From NCBI GenBank assembly GCA_934047225.1, contig CAKOHE010000074.1:186001-250000 (forward strand): a stretch of 64,000 nucleotides of DNA. Direction: 5' to 3'. Shown piece after piece: positions 22,996 through 34,878 of the stretch (the first letter of the stretch is position 1; every line of letters begins with the position of its first letter). Position numbers and translations under genes: made by a program. Below the pieces are notes generated by a model. It saw nothing but the letters and a program-made list of their open reading frames with translations, did no database searches and was not told the origin of the DNA. Origin of the DNA: Ypsolopha sequella (lineage: Eukaryota; Arthropoda; Insecta; Lepidoptera; Ypsolophidae).

Positions 22996-23595
22996 TGTAC
23001 CAGTGCGCGCCAATATTTTAGTCGCCTCTGAAGATAGACGCAAGAGGCGACGCAATAGCCGTTTAACGGTGTCAGGGGGACGTTACAGGAGCGAGGGCGC
23101 GGAGCACACCCGCCTGCGTGCCGCACCACACCCCCCGCTCGCCATTTAGCAGGTGTCAACACTATGCGTTTGTGTTAGTGCTACGTCCGTACACTACACA
23201 TGCGCGCGTTGCATGAAAAGTACGTTCGTGGAAAAAATTCTATGATTCGTTAAGTTAATCGTTGAATCTGTATGTGTTGCCTTTATTTGTTGTTTTGTTG
23301 ATTTAGTTTGTTAAAGTTTATTGTTGTTGTTATGCCTCGCGGTCGTTATAACGTTTTAAGGCGACAATGTAGGAAAATGGTGTTTATATTAATTTGTTTT
23401 ATTTAAACAGTTAAGATTGCACTAAAATAATAAATATATATTAAATAGCTAGGTACAACAAGTACACCTTCCCACTTATAGTAAACATTTAATAATCAAC
23501 CGTTCATATTATTGTTTCGTTGACTGTACCTGCGCAAGCTTGCACTAGTAACTCAATCAGAGGCGACTAAAAGATTGGCGCGCACTATACTGGTA
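22996..23595. mobile_element. 600-bp element with 37-bp inverted termini
   Basis: The left end GTACCAGTGCGCGCCAATAT and onward to GTCGCCTCTGA pairs with the right end TCAGAGGCGACTAAAAGATT..GTAC. The interior has a GC-rich part (23,040-23,160) and an AT-rich part with no recognised protein. Confidence 0.75.
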
Positions 23596-23636
23596 CTGGC
23601 TTTGACTATTTGGTATATCGTGAAAAAGTTAGTTCT

Positions 23637-24969
23637 GTCTGGGTAGATGTCAGACAAACCTCCTATCTGCCCGAGGTCGCCTTAGGGACCCATGTTCTGG
23701 GTAGATGTCAGACAAACCTCCTATCTGCCCGAGGTCGCCTTAGGGACCCATGTTCTGGGTAGATGTCAGACAAACCTCCTATCTGCCCGAGGTCGCCTTA
23801 GGGACCCATGTTCTGGGTAGATGTCAGACAAACCTCCTATCTGCCCGAGGTCGCCTTAGGGACCCATGTTCTGGGTAGATGTCAGACAAACCTCCTATCT
23901 GCCCGAGGTCGCCTTAGGGACCCATGTTCTGGGTAGATGTCAGACAAACCTCCTATCTGCCCGAGGTCGCCTTAGGGACCCATGTTCTGGGTAGATGTCA
24001 GACAAACCTCCTATCTGCCCGAGGTCGCCTTAGGGACCCATGTTCTGGGTAGATGTCAGACAAACCTCCTATCTGCCCGAGGTCGCCTTAGGGACCCATG
24101 TTCTGGGTAGATGTCAGACAAACCTCCTATCTGCCCGAGGTCGCCTTAGGGACCCATGTTCTGGGTAGATGTCAGACAAACCTCCTATCTGCCCGAGGTC
24201 GCCTTAGGGACCCATGTTCTGGGTAGATGTCAGACAAACCTCCTATCTGCCCGAGGTCGCCTTAGGGACCCATGTTCTGGGTAGATGTCAGACAAACCTC
24301 CTATCTGCCCGAGGTCGCCTTAGGGACCCATGTTCTGGGTAGATGTCAGACAAACCTCCTATCTGCCCGAGGTCGCCTTAGGGACCCATGTTCTGGGTAG
24401 ATGTCAGACAAACCTCCTATCTGCCCGAGGTCGCCTTAGGGACCCATGTTCTGGGTAGATGTCAGACAAACCTCCTATCTGCCCGAGGTCGCCTTAGGGA
24501 CCCATGTTCTGGGTAGATGTCAGACAAACCTCCTATCTGCCCGAGGTCGCCTTAGGGACCCATGTTCTGGGTAGATGTCAGACAAACCTCCTATCTGCCC
24601 GAGGTCGCCTTAGGGACCCATGTTCTGGGTAGATGTCAGACAAACCTCCTATCTGCCCGAGGTCGCCTTAGGGACCCATGTTCTGGGTAGATGTCAGACA
24701 AACCTCCTATCTGCCCGAGGTCGCCTTAGGGACCCATGTTCTGGGTAGATGTCAGACAAACCTCCTATCTGCCCGAGGTCGCCTTAGGGACCCATGTTCT
24801 GGGTAGATGTCAGACAAACCTCCTATCTGCCCGAGGTCGCCTTAGGGACCCATGTTCTGGGTAGATGTCAGACAAACCTCCTATCTGCCCGAGGTCGCCT
24901 TAGGGACCCATGTTCTGGGTAGATGTCAGACAAACCTCCTATCTGCCCAAGGTCGTCCCAGGGACCCAT
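23637..24969. repeat. 58-bp minisatellite, 23 units
   Basis: The unit starts GTTCTGGGTAGATGTCAGAC and ends CGCCTTAGGGACCCAT, with an exact 58-base period (for example 23,694, 23,752 ... 24,912). Units are practically identical until the last, which has CCCAAGGTCGTCCCAGGG. A further shortened unit follows to about 25,011. The array stops 33 bp before the splice acceptor-like TTTTTTCAG at 25,038-25,046, so it may sit at the end of an intron. Confidence 0.95.
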
Positions 24970-25046
24970 GTTCTCAGACAAACCTCGTGAGGTCGCCCCA
25001 GGGACCCATGAGAGTGACATTATTAACAGTAGGCTGCTTTTTTCAG

Positions 25047-25174
25047 AACAAGAAGTGCCAAGAAACTTAGATGTGACGTTCTCGTCGAGTGATGTCGGAC
25101 AGTATGAAATGCCGATTATCTTCTTCTTCCACAAGAGTGCCACGAGCGAGAATCTAGTCATCATCAGAGAGATG
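25047..25174 (+). CDS. Candidate host exon, protein unknown
   Basis: A polypyrimidine tract plus CAG (ending 25,046) precedes a 128-bp open block encoding QEVPRNLDVTFSSSDVG..IIFFFHKSATSENLVIIREM. It is followed by GTAACT at 25,175. Codon use is less AT-driven than the flanks. I do not recognise the protein. If real, its donor is in phase 0, while the candidate exon at 30,184 needs one preceding base, so the two cannot be joined directly. Another exon would be required, or one call is wrong. Confidence 0.45.
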
Positions 25175-25991
25175 GTAACTAAACTTCTTGCTTGCTAACC
25201 CATTTACTACGTATCGATAAATACACTACAGCAAAGAACATTTACACAGACTCTAAATTGTTAATAAAATTCCGAGAAACTGGAAAGATCTCGGAATAAA
25301 TATATTTAAAAATAATCTTCTTCCTGGAAAACACTGTGAAAGACTTCATTAATGACACATCAATCTAGTTTTAAATTGTGACACAGATATTTGTTAGTAT
25401 CATTAATGAACATTAACGTTGCGCTACTTAATGATCTGAGTGAATATAATAGCAAACCTAATAAGTGTAGCCTCGGTCAAAAACCTAGCATCGGCGACCG
25501 AAAATAGTTCCCACCTAGCATAGTCTTTTCTAACATAAATGGGAAGATGTGCACAAGTTGAATAAAAAAGTGTTTTATTCGGTTTCTTTGATAAAATGCC
25601 AAGTCCTATTGAAATTAGCTATTTTAAGATACTTGATTGTTAACTACTCCTTAAATCTTTTGAAGATTTACTTATGACTTGTGTGGAAAAATTAGATAGA
25701 CAAAATTTTTTCAAAGCCCCGAAAATTCGGAGTAGCTGTTAAAAAAAATGTTATCCCTTTACACTAGCAGTAAATAAATATGCTTTTCTTCTTTTGTGTT
25801 CCCATTGCTCTTTCGATTGCTCGGTGCTAGATCTAAGTGTTTTTCAGGTTCCTAGATCTGCCATTTTATCGATTACCGTTTCCTCTGATTTTTATCATAA
25901 TTCCATTTTAAATATTTTAACAGTCGTGGAAATTTTTGCTTTTTAAACCTGTAAATTTATCTTATAAGTATTTGCAATTGCCGTGAAAGTA
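25175..25991. other. No recognisable feature (possible intron)
   Basis: AT-rich sequence without repeats or frames that I can name. Confidence 0.4.
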
Positions 25992-26140
25992 TATATATTT
26001 CTACATAAATTAAATAAACCTTTAATTTAGTTCATGTACATTTATTATTTTATTACATATATTTTTATAAGATTAAGTTTGACTTGTAAAAAGTGTACTA
26101 TATATAGCTACTTTGCAAAATAAACTATTTGAATTTTGAA
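25992..26140 (+). mobile_element. 5'-truncated LINE 3' end (tail family of 30.1 kb)
   Basis: Matches the terminal 150 bp of the LINE ending at 30,089, including TTTAGTTCATGTACATTTAT and the end AATAAACTATTTGAATTTTG. It has no coding part. Confidence 0.8.
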
Positions 26141-26348
26141 GTCAAAATTGCTTTAGCTCCAAGTATAACCTCTCAAAGGGCTTTTCAACATGTCTACCAT
26201 CAATGCAAATTTTCCTTACAAATCCTGGTAACATTTACATACAATCAGATTTCACGGGAATTCCCAAACAATAAACGATTTTGTTAACCAAGTGGGAACA
26301 GGGAGACAAAAAGTTAGGTCTACTACAATTGTAAACCTTGCAGAAGCT

Positions 26349-27127
26349 TCAACTTCCGCTGATATTACAATTGAAAAAGGCTACGTATTTGATTTTGAAA
26401 TTTAGGTACATAACTCCCTCATTTTCTAATAATACATTCATATTTGTTTTTAATTCTTTCAACTCCTTCAGTGTAGAAATCCCCATTAGCTGAATTTCAT
26501 TTATAGCCTTCGCTTGATTATCTAGGCGATTATTTATTTCCAAACGCCACTCTTTCAATTCTACTAACATAATAGATTTGGAATTTAGGATTGCTATGTC
26601 AGATGTCACCGAACGAGAATCATGTTGTGTGTTGGTATTTTTGTCACCCTGGGAAACCTGTAACTGTGTCGATGAGTCTTGAACAGTTGTATTTGTGTCC
26701 AAGCGCTTAAATTTTGCGCAAACACATCCCGGGCATACCCACTGACGCTTTTCTTCCACCGTTAATGCACTAAAGGTTTCATTTTTCAATCCAAGGCGCT
26801 TAAAGTCGTATGACTTTTTGCATGATTTATTTGAACACTGCATTATCAGTTCATTAGATACCTTTTCACCACAAGCCTGGCAGCACTTTTTAGCAACATC
26901 CAATTGTCGCTGATTCCGTCGGACAGGAGTATCATCCGATCTGAAACTACGTAACGTGACGTTGCTACAATAGGGACAACGCCAGCCACTCTGTAGTTCT
27001 AGGAGATGTCCCATATACCTAGTATGCTGTTGTAATATTCCTGCAGTTGTGATGATATTTTTTTGCAACCGACACATCTCAGTAGTTCGTTGTTGCCTAC
27101 TGGTTGTTTACACTCTTCGCAGCCCAT
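26349..27127 (-). pseudogene. LINE ORF1-like protein with PHD-type zinc finger
   Basis: On the minus strand an open frame of 242 codons (27,077-26,349) carries cysteine pairs in CPYC, then CCQACGEK..QCSNKSCKKSYD and WVCPGCVCAKF. This is a PHD-like zinc-binding pattern (about residues 67-122). A region near residues 165-220 (ELKEWRLEINNRLDNQAKAI) is probably coiled coil. A further N-terminal piece, MGCEECKQPV..CVGCKK, lies upstream to 27,127 and is separated by a frameshift near 27,060. Such PHD plus coiled-coil proteins are the ORF1 of several insect LINEs and bind the element RNA. No ORF2 follows in this orientation. Confidence 0.65.
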
Positions 27128-27365
27128 TTCTATATATATATATATATTACCGAAAAAATTACTTTATTTTATTAATTAATTTACAAACTAATTTAAGATT
27201 GCTGGTGTCAAAACGTCTCCCTGATGATTTTACTTATTTCCGGGCTTTTCTTTGTTATTTTATTATAATTTAATATTTAGTCAAAAATTTCTTGTTTATC
27301 TGGTGACGCTGTCAAACGTCAAAATAAATTAATAAAAAAATAAAATGAATAAATAAAAAAAATTA

Positions 27366-27652
27366 ATTGACATAACAGTTTACATGAATTGACATAACAG
27401 TTTATATGAATTGACATAACAGTTTATATGAATTGACATAACAGTTTATATGAATTGACATAACCGTTTATATGAATTGACATAACAGTTTATATGAATT
27501 GACATAACAGTTTATATGAATTGACATAACAGTTTATATGAATTGACATAACAGTTTATATGAATTGACATAACAGTTTATATGAATTGACATAACAGTT
27601 TATATGAATTGACGTAACAGTTTATATGAATTTTGACATAACAATTTATATG
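27366..27652. repeat. 22-bp minisatellite, about 13 units
   Basis: The unit is TTGACATAACAGTTTATATG plus AA, with a 22-base period. There are single-base variants (TTACATG, TAACCG, GACGTAAC) and the last units decay. Confidence 0.9.
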
Positions 27653-27739
27653 AGTTGTAGTGCAATAAAGTGGTAAGTGGCTAAGGTGCATGGCATGCGC
27701 CCAAATTAAATCACCGTTTTTAATATTGCAAGTATTTTC

Positions 27740-29430
27740 AAAGCTATTAAAATTAAAGCTATTAATATGGAACATCATAAATACTGAAACTGGGAAAAGT
27801 AAGAAACGTGATAACGAACTTAAGTTAAGTAGTTATTAACAATGAAGTCGTTACAGGAGATAAAGAAGTAGCGAATGCCTTTGAACAATTCTTTACTGAA
27901 ATTCCTTCCTTAACAACTAAAGACAATTCAAGCCCTGGGCTTGCGAAGAGTCTTTTAATAGATCACGTACCTCAGTGTCTTTCTGTATTTGCTTTTGAAC
28001 ATATTAATTCATTAACTGTAATGAAAGCATTTAAATCACTTAACTTGAAAAAACCGAGGACTTATGGGGCCTATCTGTGAAAGTTATAAGTTCTGTTATT
28101 GATTTAATAGCTCCTTATTTGGCATTAATTTTTAATAAATGTGTAGATGATAGTATATTTCCTGACTTAATGAAGTTTAGTAAATTGATTCCTCTTTTTA
28201 AATTAGGTGACAACGGGGGCCCTTCAAACTATAGACCTGTGTCAGTTTTACCGGTATTGAGTAAGGTTTTTGAAAAAATAGTTTTTAATCAATTGTTATT
28301 TCATTTTAATTTAAATAAGTTGCTGCACTGTGAACAATATGGATTCACTAGAGGAAGGTCAACCACAGATGCAGGAGTTGCTTTAGTTAAGCACATTTTT
28401 GATGCTTGGGAAGAAAAACAAGATGCATTTGGTGTATTTTGTGACCTCTCCAAAGCCTTTGATTGCGTTAATCATGAAACCATATCTTATATATATCTTA
28501 TCATATCTTAATGATCGTATTCAAATAGTAGACTTAACGGGGTAAAATCATGTGGAGCATTACTTAAAATGCGTGTCCCGCAGGGTTCCATATTAGGGCC
28601 CTTGCTGTTTTTAATTTACATAAATGACCTTCCTTATTTAGTTAAAGACTTAACGTATTATTCGCAGACGACACGTCACTTATTTTTAAAGTTAATAGAC
28701 GTAAAGATATCCTTGACGACGCGGAGACAACTTTATCACTGGTGCTTGATTGGTTTACTGTAAATAATTTAGTTTGAAACGCAAAAAGACAAAAAGTATA
28801 AAATTCAAGTGGATGGTAATTTGCTTTTGCAGGGGTCCAAGCTGGAGTTAGTTAACGAAACTAAGTTTTTAGGTATTACGGTAGACTCTCGTCTTCAGTG
28901 GGGTCCCTACATAGAAGCCCTATGTAGTAGACTTAGTTCGGCCGCATACGCTGTTAGACGCATAAGACAAATTACTGATGTAGATACTGCTAGACTAGTC
29001 TATTTTAGTTAATTTCACAGCATTATGTCATACGGCATGCTGTTATGGGGTAGAGCCGCGGATACAGACGCAGTCTTTGTTTTGCAGAAGAGAGCAATTC
29101 GGGCTATTTATAATATGAGGCACCGGGATTCATTAAGAGAAAAGTTCAAAGAAATTAATATATTAACGGTTCCTTGTGAATATATTTACCAAGTCCTTAG
29201 ATATGTCAGAAAAAATGTTGAGTCTTTCCCAAGGCTTAGTGAGCAACATTGTAAGGAAACCAGAAATAAGCATAAACTGGCTTTTCCAAAAATCAGACTC
29301 GCTAAGGTGAGTACCTCCTTCGTAGGAGGTTCTTACTTTGTCAGAGAATAAGTTTAAACTGTATATTAAGCAGGGCCTATTGAAAAAGGCATATTTAGAT
29401 GATGGTGAAGCAGGGTGTTACAGTGATAAT
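27740..29430 (+). pseudogene. LINE reverse transcriptase, frameshifted
   Basis: The order of blocks fits a non-LTR reverse transcriptase. WNIINTETGKSKKRDNELK is the linker after the endonuclease (27,745). It is followed by SNYRPVSVLPVLSKVFEK (28,235), YGFTRGRSTTD (28,345), motif A FCDLSKAFDCVN (28,440), motif B VPQGSILGPLLFLIYINDLP (28,575) and motif C FADDTSLIF (28,660, in another frame). The thumb block is TKFLGITVDSRL (28,865), then MSYGMLLWG (29,025). At least four frameshifts or stops (near 28,050, 28,500, 28,650, 28,780 and 29,010) inactivate it. The endonuclease is lost through 5' truncation. Confidence 0.85.
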
Positions 29431-30089
29431 GATAGTAAGTTATAATTTAATTTAATAGTATAATTTCCTAACTTATGATTCCTCTAAGGTGTAAACATTA
29501 ATTGATTATTACAGACTGTAAAAGGAAAAAGACTATATGAGACAGGTAGACAAATATGTTTTTCTTTTTTTCATTTACCTGAATTCCTGCTGTCTTGTAT
29601 TTTCTTATCCCTTGGTTAAAGTAGATATAAGTCATATATTGTATAGTATAAGTTTTATGTTGAAAAAAAAAAAGACATTGTCTTGCCAAGTTTCTTGCCC
29701 TTCTTCTTAGCAAGACTAATCAAATGGGCGGAAGTAGGCATGTATTTATATATGTAACCTATTGGTATGTAGTATATAGGATGGGATTTGGTTGGCCGCC
29801 TGGATTCGTGCTGGGGGCTGGGTTGGTGATCATTGAACCTTGTTCCTGGTCCCTGGCCGGGTCTCCGGTATGGGTTCGGGCGGCTGATTGGATTTTCTCT
29901 TGTATAATATATATTTTACCTATCATTTTAATCGTAAATATATTGCTACATCAATGAAATAAACCTTTAATTTAGTTCATGTACATTTATTATTTTATTA
30001 CATATATTTTCTTTATTAGATTAAATTTGACGTGTAAAAAGTGTATATATCTATACCTTCTTTGCAAAATAAACTATTTGAATTTTGAA
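27740..30089 (+). mobile_element. 5'-truncated LINE, decayed
   Basis: Reverse transcriptase-coding sequence (27,740-29,420) is followed by a roughly 660-bp 3' UTR ending AATAAACTATTTGAATTTTG at 30,089. The same tail occurs at 2,560-2,822 and 25,992-26,140. It lies between the two candidate exons at 25,047 and 30,184, so it may be intronic. Confidence 0.8.
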
Positions 30090-30183
30090 AAACTTCCTTT
30101 TTGACTTCGACTTCTAACTTACTCGTCCAGGAAGGCTTACTTACTGGTCTATGCAGTGATGTACAATAACTTTTTCTTTTCAG

Positions 30184-30498
30184 ACCGGCCAGATAATCCA
30201 ACTATTACTGTAACCGATATGAAAGCGAACCAAGCCATGGATGAAACGGTCGAAGATATACTTCCGAGCACCATTACTATTGAAATTGTATATTACACTT
30301 ATAAACCCAATTATATCATCAAATTATGGGTTATGGGTAAAAAAAGAGAACCAATAGAAATTACACCTGAGGATACAGATGGAAAACAAAAATACTATTA
30401 CGACATTGATGACATCGCGACAAATGAAAAAGCAGAGTTCCGGGCGTTTATCGAAGCTTACGTTGGAACCAGTGATTTCATTTGGAGAATAAAATTTG
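30184..30498 (+). CDS. Candidate host exon, protein unknown
   Basis: An acceptor TTTTTCTTTTCAG (ends 30,183) is followed by a 315-bp open block of about 105 codons and a strong donor G|GTAAGT at 30,499. It reads PDNPTITVTDMKANQAMDE, TITIEIVYYTYKP, IKLWVMGKKREPIEITPED, then KAEFRAFIEAYVGTSDFIWR. Alternating hydrophobic and polar residues suggest a beta-rich, acidic domain; I do not recognise the family. Clear splice signals, balanced codons and no stops make this the best host-gene candidate in the window. Exon phases are 1 at entry and 1 at exit, so it could be skipped without a frameshift. Confidence 0.6.
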
Positions 30499-30900
30499 GT
30501 AAGTGATGATATACTGTTTGTAGTAGATTGATCCGGACCAAGTGTGATTTAATGGATTATTTCGTCACCTCCAACGAACAAGATCTTGATAACATTAATG
30601 ACAAGGTCAACTTTTATTTAATAAATTGGTTACCGACTGTTTACGCTACAAGCGTGATGTATCGCGCAGGCGTAGCTGATGACCTCGCTCCACGCTGCAG
30701 GCGCACCATCCTATTTTAGCTAGAAGCCAGGATCCATTGCATTACGGAGCTTGTGGACATACGCTATTGAATGTAAATGAGAGGATTCTCTCCAGTTTTA
30801 AAATATTTATATATACATTTTGTAGTGGAATGTATTAAAACTCTTGTGTTTTTCTTCGTTTATTTTTCTTGTAATGCTGAGTACTGAATGACAAAATGCT
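30499..30900. other. No clear gene
   Basis: After the donor at 30,499 a 63-codon frame (30,528-30,719) contains INWLPTVYATSVMYR and ends in a stop. I cannot place it; it could be readthrough of an intron or a repeat fragment. A GATTCTCTCCAG acceptor-like site lies at 30,782-30,793 with no open exon behind it. Confidence 0.35.
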
Positions 30901-31165
30901 TTTTTTTTTTTTTTTTTTTTGCGGCCAAGCAAGGCACCCTCCGGAGGACACGGTGGGAGGGAGGTGGAGAATACTCATAGCATACCAACGTAACCGGTTA
31001 CGTTGGTTATGTGGGACTCACTGAGTGCCTACCCACTAACCTAATTTGGTTTGGCCCGTAAGGGTCTTAAAACCTTTATCGGAAGCGACCCCCTCTGGGG
31101 AAAGGGGGCGCTAAGACAAAATGCGGGTTAGGCCCGCCTTATATACTTGCCGTTTTGCACACGGC
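30901..31165 (-). mobile_element. 5'-truncated LINE 3' UTR with poly(A)
   Basis: On the minus strand, about 240 bases of GC-richer 3' UTR (including GCGCCCCCTTTCCCCAGAGG and CCGGAGGGTGCCTTGCTTGG) run into a 22-base A tail, seen as T on the plus strand at 30,901-30,922. It has no coding region and no link to the telomeric families. Positions 31,166-32,277 hold no recognisable feature beyond a poly(T) at 31,329-31,340. Confidence 0.65.
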
Positions 31166-32285
31166 ACTAATCTTATACCTATTTTTGTTTAACATCGTCA
31201 TAATTTATTTATTCTCATAGCTAGACATAATACATTATTTTTCCCTAATTCTATATGGTATTCGTAATCTATTTACATTTATTTATTTATTCTAAAAATA
31301 TAATTCTAGTATAGAAACACAAAAAACGTTTTTTTTTTTATTTAAAGGACAATGGGCGAAAGTGGTCCAAGAGCCTCTGATGAGACTTGCGGTAAATGAA
31401 AGTACATAACTGTCTTATGATTCTGGCAAAAAATTCTGTCCGGGGGTTCTTTTGTTATGGTCATGTTTGTCTTGACTACAAATAATGTGATTTTACGTTA
31501 AAACTGTGTTTACTTTGATACGGTCACATAATCTTTGCATCTTTCTGGATTACTCCCGTTTCTCCTAAAGAGATAGTTTCATTGAAAAGTGTCCGTATAT
31601 GTACCGTAAAAAGTATTAGCAAGTGGACTTGACCGTAAGGGTCAAGTTAGTTCGTCTACAACTGCAAGAGGAATAAGTTTGTCTTTTAAACGATATATAT
31701 ACGGAACCTTTAGGACCCGAGTCCAATTCGCACTTGACCTGTATTTTATACAATGCAATACTAGAATGTTATTGTTTAATTTGCTGAAACATATTATCGC
31801 AAAACAAAAGATAGTAAAACAAGAAATCGCAGTCCAGATCGTGGCTCGGACAAATCTTAAATGTTTATGTACGACCAGTGAGCCTACGGGAATAACCCAT
31901 ATTTAATAGCAAAAATAACAACTTGTTAGATTCTCAAAAGTTGCGAATTATTTAATGTAGATGGCGTTGGTAGTTGTCTACATCGCGATATATATAGTAT
32001 AGCATCTAGCTGAACTTACTCTTTATATTGTATTTAGATAGAACATTAATTTATAAGGTATATTTTTTTACTCATATTATCAAAGTATTTACTGCTTCAT
32101 TGAATACTTATCATCTATGAAGAGTATTCAGTATGTTAGAGTACATTAACATATTATAATTATAATGTTAATGTTTCCTATGAAAGTTTGAATATTCATG
32201 GTACCAAAAAATGTGGATGAATGAATGAGACGTGTAGATTAGGTATGTTATATGCAGTAAAGTTAAATCTTTTCTCACGGGGGGG

Positions 32286-32712
32286 TGTAATGTAACGTAA
32301 AAGTTACATGATAACATTTAAAGTTATGTTTTATTTAATATTTAAAGTTAAATTTTATACACTTTCGTAAATTTTTGTAAATTCATTCTAAAACAATTAA
32401 AAAATATATACAGAAATTCAACCGAAAAACAGTTATTTTTATATAGAAAATCTTCTCCCACTGAGTCGCGTACTAAACAACTCCTGCGCATGCGCTGGGC
32501 TAGATGACGGACCGCACGTGGCCTTGCACGGCGGCTGAATGTCAGTTGACTCTCGACACGACAGTGACAGCACCTCGACCCCTTGTATCGAGTTGTTGTA
32601 CTTGCTCGCTTTTCTTGAAGAGTTTTATGTATAAAGTCTGAGCATCGTCTTACTGCTCGTTCTCGCTCGTTTTACGTAGTAAATAACTGTGTAATAAAGT
32701 CCTGTATACAAA
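32286..32712 (+). mobile_element. Probable gypsy-type LTR (solo or 3')
   Basis: The block starts TGTAATGTAACGTAAAAG directly after a purine tract CACGGGGGGG (32,276-32,285) that looks like a polypurine primer. It contains a TATA-like TTATGTATAAAG (about 32,628), an AATAAAG signal (32,695) and an end near CCTGTATACA. The TGTAA start with a preceding G tract is typical of gypsy LTRs. The right border is uncertain and no gag or pol is visible. Confidence 0.5.
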
Positions 32713-32907
32713 AATATAGTGAATTAGTGATATCCCAAACTGGGAACGCCGTTGGAGGTTCACCCTACGGTGAAACCCTGCTCTGCCCTGCTCGCCCCTT
32801 GTCAGCAACAGAAAGTGGATTACCTGCCGCCGACACACCACAGCTTTGAGCCGCGGCGAGTCATCGACGAAGCATCGGCCCGAGGAGAGTGCGGTACTGA
32901 GGAAGAT

Positions 32908-33470
32908 CAGTGTTGCCAACCCTCTCTCATGATTACGCGCTAAATTGGGTATAAAAAGCGCTAAATTTGCAAGTTTTTAAGAAAAAAGCGCTAGATCCAG
33001 GAAAATAAGAAATGAAAGAAAAAATTAATTAACACATTTTTTATTAAAATACAGTACAAAATTTGGAGCAAAAGAGCAATGAATCTTTCCTGTCAGATTC
33101 TGAAGATGAAGATTGGGTTGCAAATTCTACAAATTTTCTACCCAATCTTCATCTTCAGAATCCGACAGTAAATAATATAATAATAATAATAATATTCATT
33201 TATTTCAGATAAATTAATCCATATTTATAAATAAATTGCTAAAATACTATAATTTAAAAAGAATACAAAAAAAGTAAAGATTCATTGCTATTTTGCTAAG
33301 CAGAAGACGTGGAAGGTTCTGTCATCCAGTCCAGAAGGGGGTACAGTACACCAAACAAGACATCAAAAAAGCGCTAGATTGGGCGTCAGGCGTCAAATAA
33401 ATTTATTAGGCGCTAACGAACCTAAAAAAGCGCTAGATCTAGCGCCGAAAGCGCCAAGTTGGCATCACTG
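32908..33470. mobile_element. hAT-type element with 8-bp target duplication
   Basis: Ends CAGTGTTGCCAAC and GTTGGCATCACTG are inverted. The flanks AGGAAGAT (32,900-32,907) and AGGAAGAC (33,471-33,478) are an 8-bp duplication with one change. AAGCGCTA motifs repeat in both subterminal regions. The middle carries an internal foldback (33,070-33,165) around CAGATTCTGAAGATGAAGAT, which could be a relic of an acidic transposase tail. Non-autonomous. Confidence 0.85.
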
Positions 33471-33699
33471 AGGAAGACTGAGTTTTGTGACCCTGGCCTC
33501 TTTGAACACACACCTGAGCTCATGTTTTAAAACTTAAGAGAAACTTAACTTTACTAAACTTAAACTTAATTTGATACATTCTAAAATCCTTTATACATTC
33601 TAAATAATTCTAAATTATTTTTTAATTATATCTTTAATTGAGCACGTTTGTTTTTTTCTTCTTTCTAACAACGTGACAATCCCCTCGAAGTAACTCGGG

Positions 33700-33990
33700 G
33701 GAGAGTGAGAGGACAGCTCACAGGCCAAAAACCAGGAGGCCCACCATGCCTGGGACCGATGGATGGCGGTATATCCATCCCTAATAGCCGAGCCTTATAT
33801 GAAACAAACTGGTGACGGGCAGCAGCGTCACTGATGCGAGGGTTCTGGCACCGTGCTCACCAACTCGCCTGCCCAGCGTGTGTGAGTATGGGCAATTCTT
33901 CTAGGATGACTGCCGGGATTGGCAAAGTCCTGGAAATGCTTATGTCCAGCAGTGGTTGATCTAGGCTGATGGATGGATGGAATGGATATT
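33700..33990 (+). mobile_element. RTE- or SINE-like 3' end with (ATGG)n tail
   Basis: The sequence ends TGCTTATGTCCAGCAGTGGT, then GATCTAGGCTGATGGATGGA. This resembles the familiar CCCAGCAGTGG..GGCTGATGA ends of insect RTE-type retroelements and their SINEs. The 5' limit is unclear. Confidence 0.5.
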
Positions 33991-34312
33991 TTGGGTTACT
34001 TTAGGATCTGTCTTTCTATGGTTTAGCTCCAGAAGTGCTAGGGTGAGTTGAAATTTAGTTTTTAGGTGGAGAATTGATTTGGGAAAAACATGGGATGAAA
34101 CGGCGCAAATAAAAAAAAAGGTGTCCTTTCCTTTCAAATAATAATCTGTAAAATAGATCCGAGCCACGTTTTGGACTATGATCTTTTCTTTTACTAGCGA
34201 GGGTAGGTTATTATACTATGTTGTATTATTAGTCGTCATCAGTCGTGCACAGTCGTGCTATCCGTGCGGGACGTTTATCTACTGCCACCGTCATAATGAC
34301 CGACACAGTTAA

Positions 34313-34773
34313 GGCGATTACCGTCGCCAAATTAGCAGCTCGATGTTTGTATGTATGAATATCGACGGAAACGACATTGAAATAACGTTCAAATCAGTGC
34401 ACAATGCGTGGTGGCTGTTACGACGCTCGCTGCGTCCTTGAAAGGGCAAAATAGGAGAAAATAATACTTTTCATATGGGCGTCATTGTTCGATTGAATAA
34501 TTCTATGTTATATTTATAGTTATCAAGTTTATCTATTTATCAAAGCATAAATGAATTAAATCACCTAAGCCGCTTAGGAGCAGTAAGAAATTCAAGCCAA
34601 AAAACACCATTCAGTTGAAACAAATTTTCATATAGAAGTTTTATTGGTACGAAAAAGAAAAATGTTGCATATGTTGTCCTAGAGTTGATAATCCATAATA
34701 CATTTTTTCAATATTTTTGGTTTGACCATAAAAGAGGCATTAAGGGTATTAAGTATTAAGAGTATTAAGGGCC
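34313..34773. mobile_element. TTAA-flanked MITE, copy 3
   Basis: TTAA at 34,309-34,312 and 34,774-34,777. The element starts GGCGATTACCGTCGCC and ends AAGGGCC, closely like copy 1. It landed six codons into a gag-like frame; the frame is restored if the element and one TTAA are removed. Confidence 0.9.
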
Positions 34774-34878
34774 TTAAATGTTCGCGATGTGTAATTGTAA
34801 TTGACGAAATGCTGTCTTTTATGCAGAATAAACTGTCAGTGATTGACGACGATAGCCTGATACGTATCTGCGTGTCGG

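Noticed and set aside
23637..24969. Regular 58-bp and 44-bp arrays as CRISPR-like
   Set aside because: The whole unit is repeated with no variable spacers, and the context is an insect genome. These are minisatellites.
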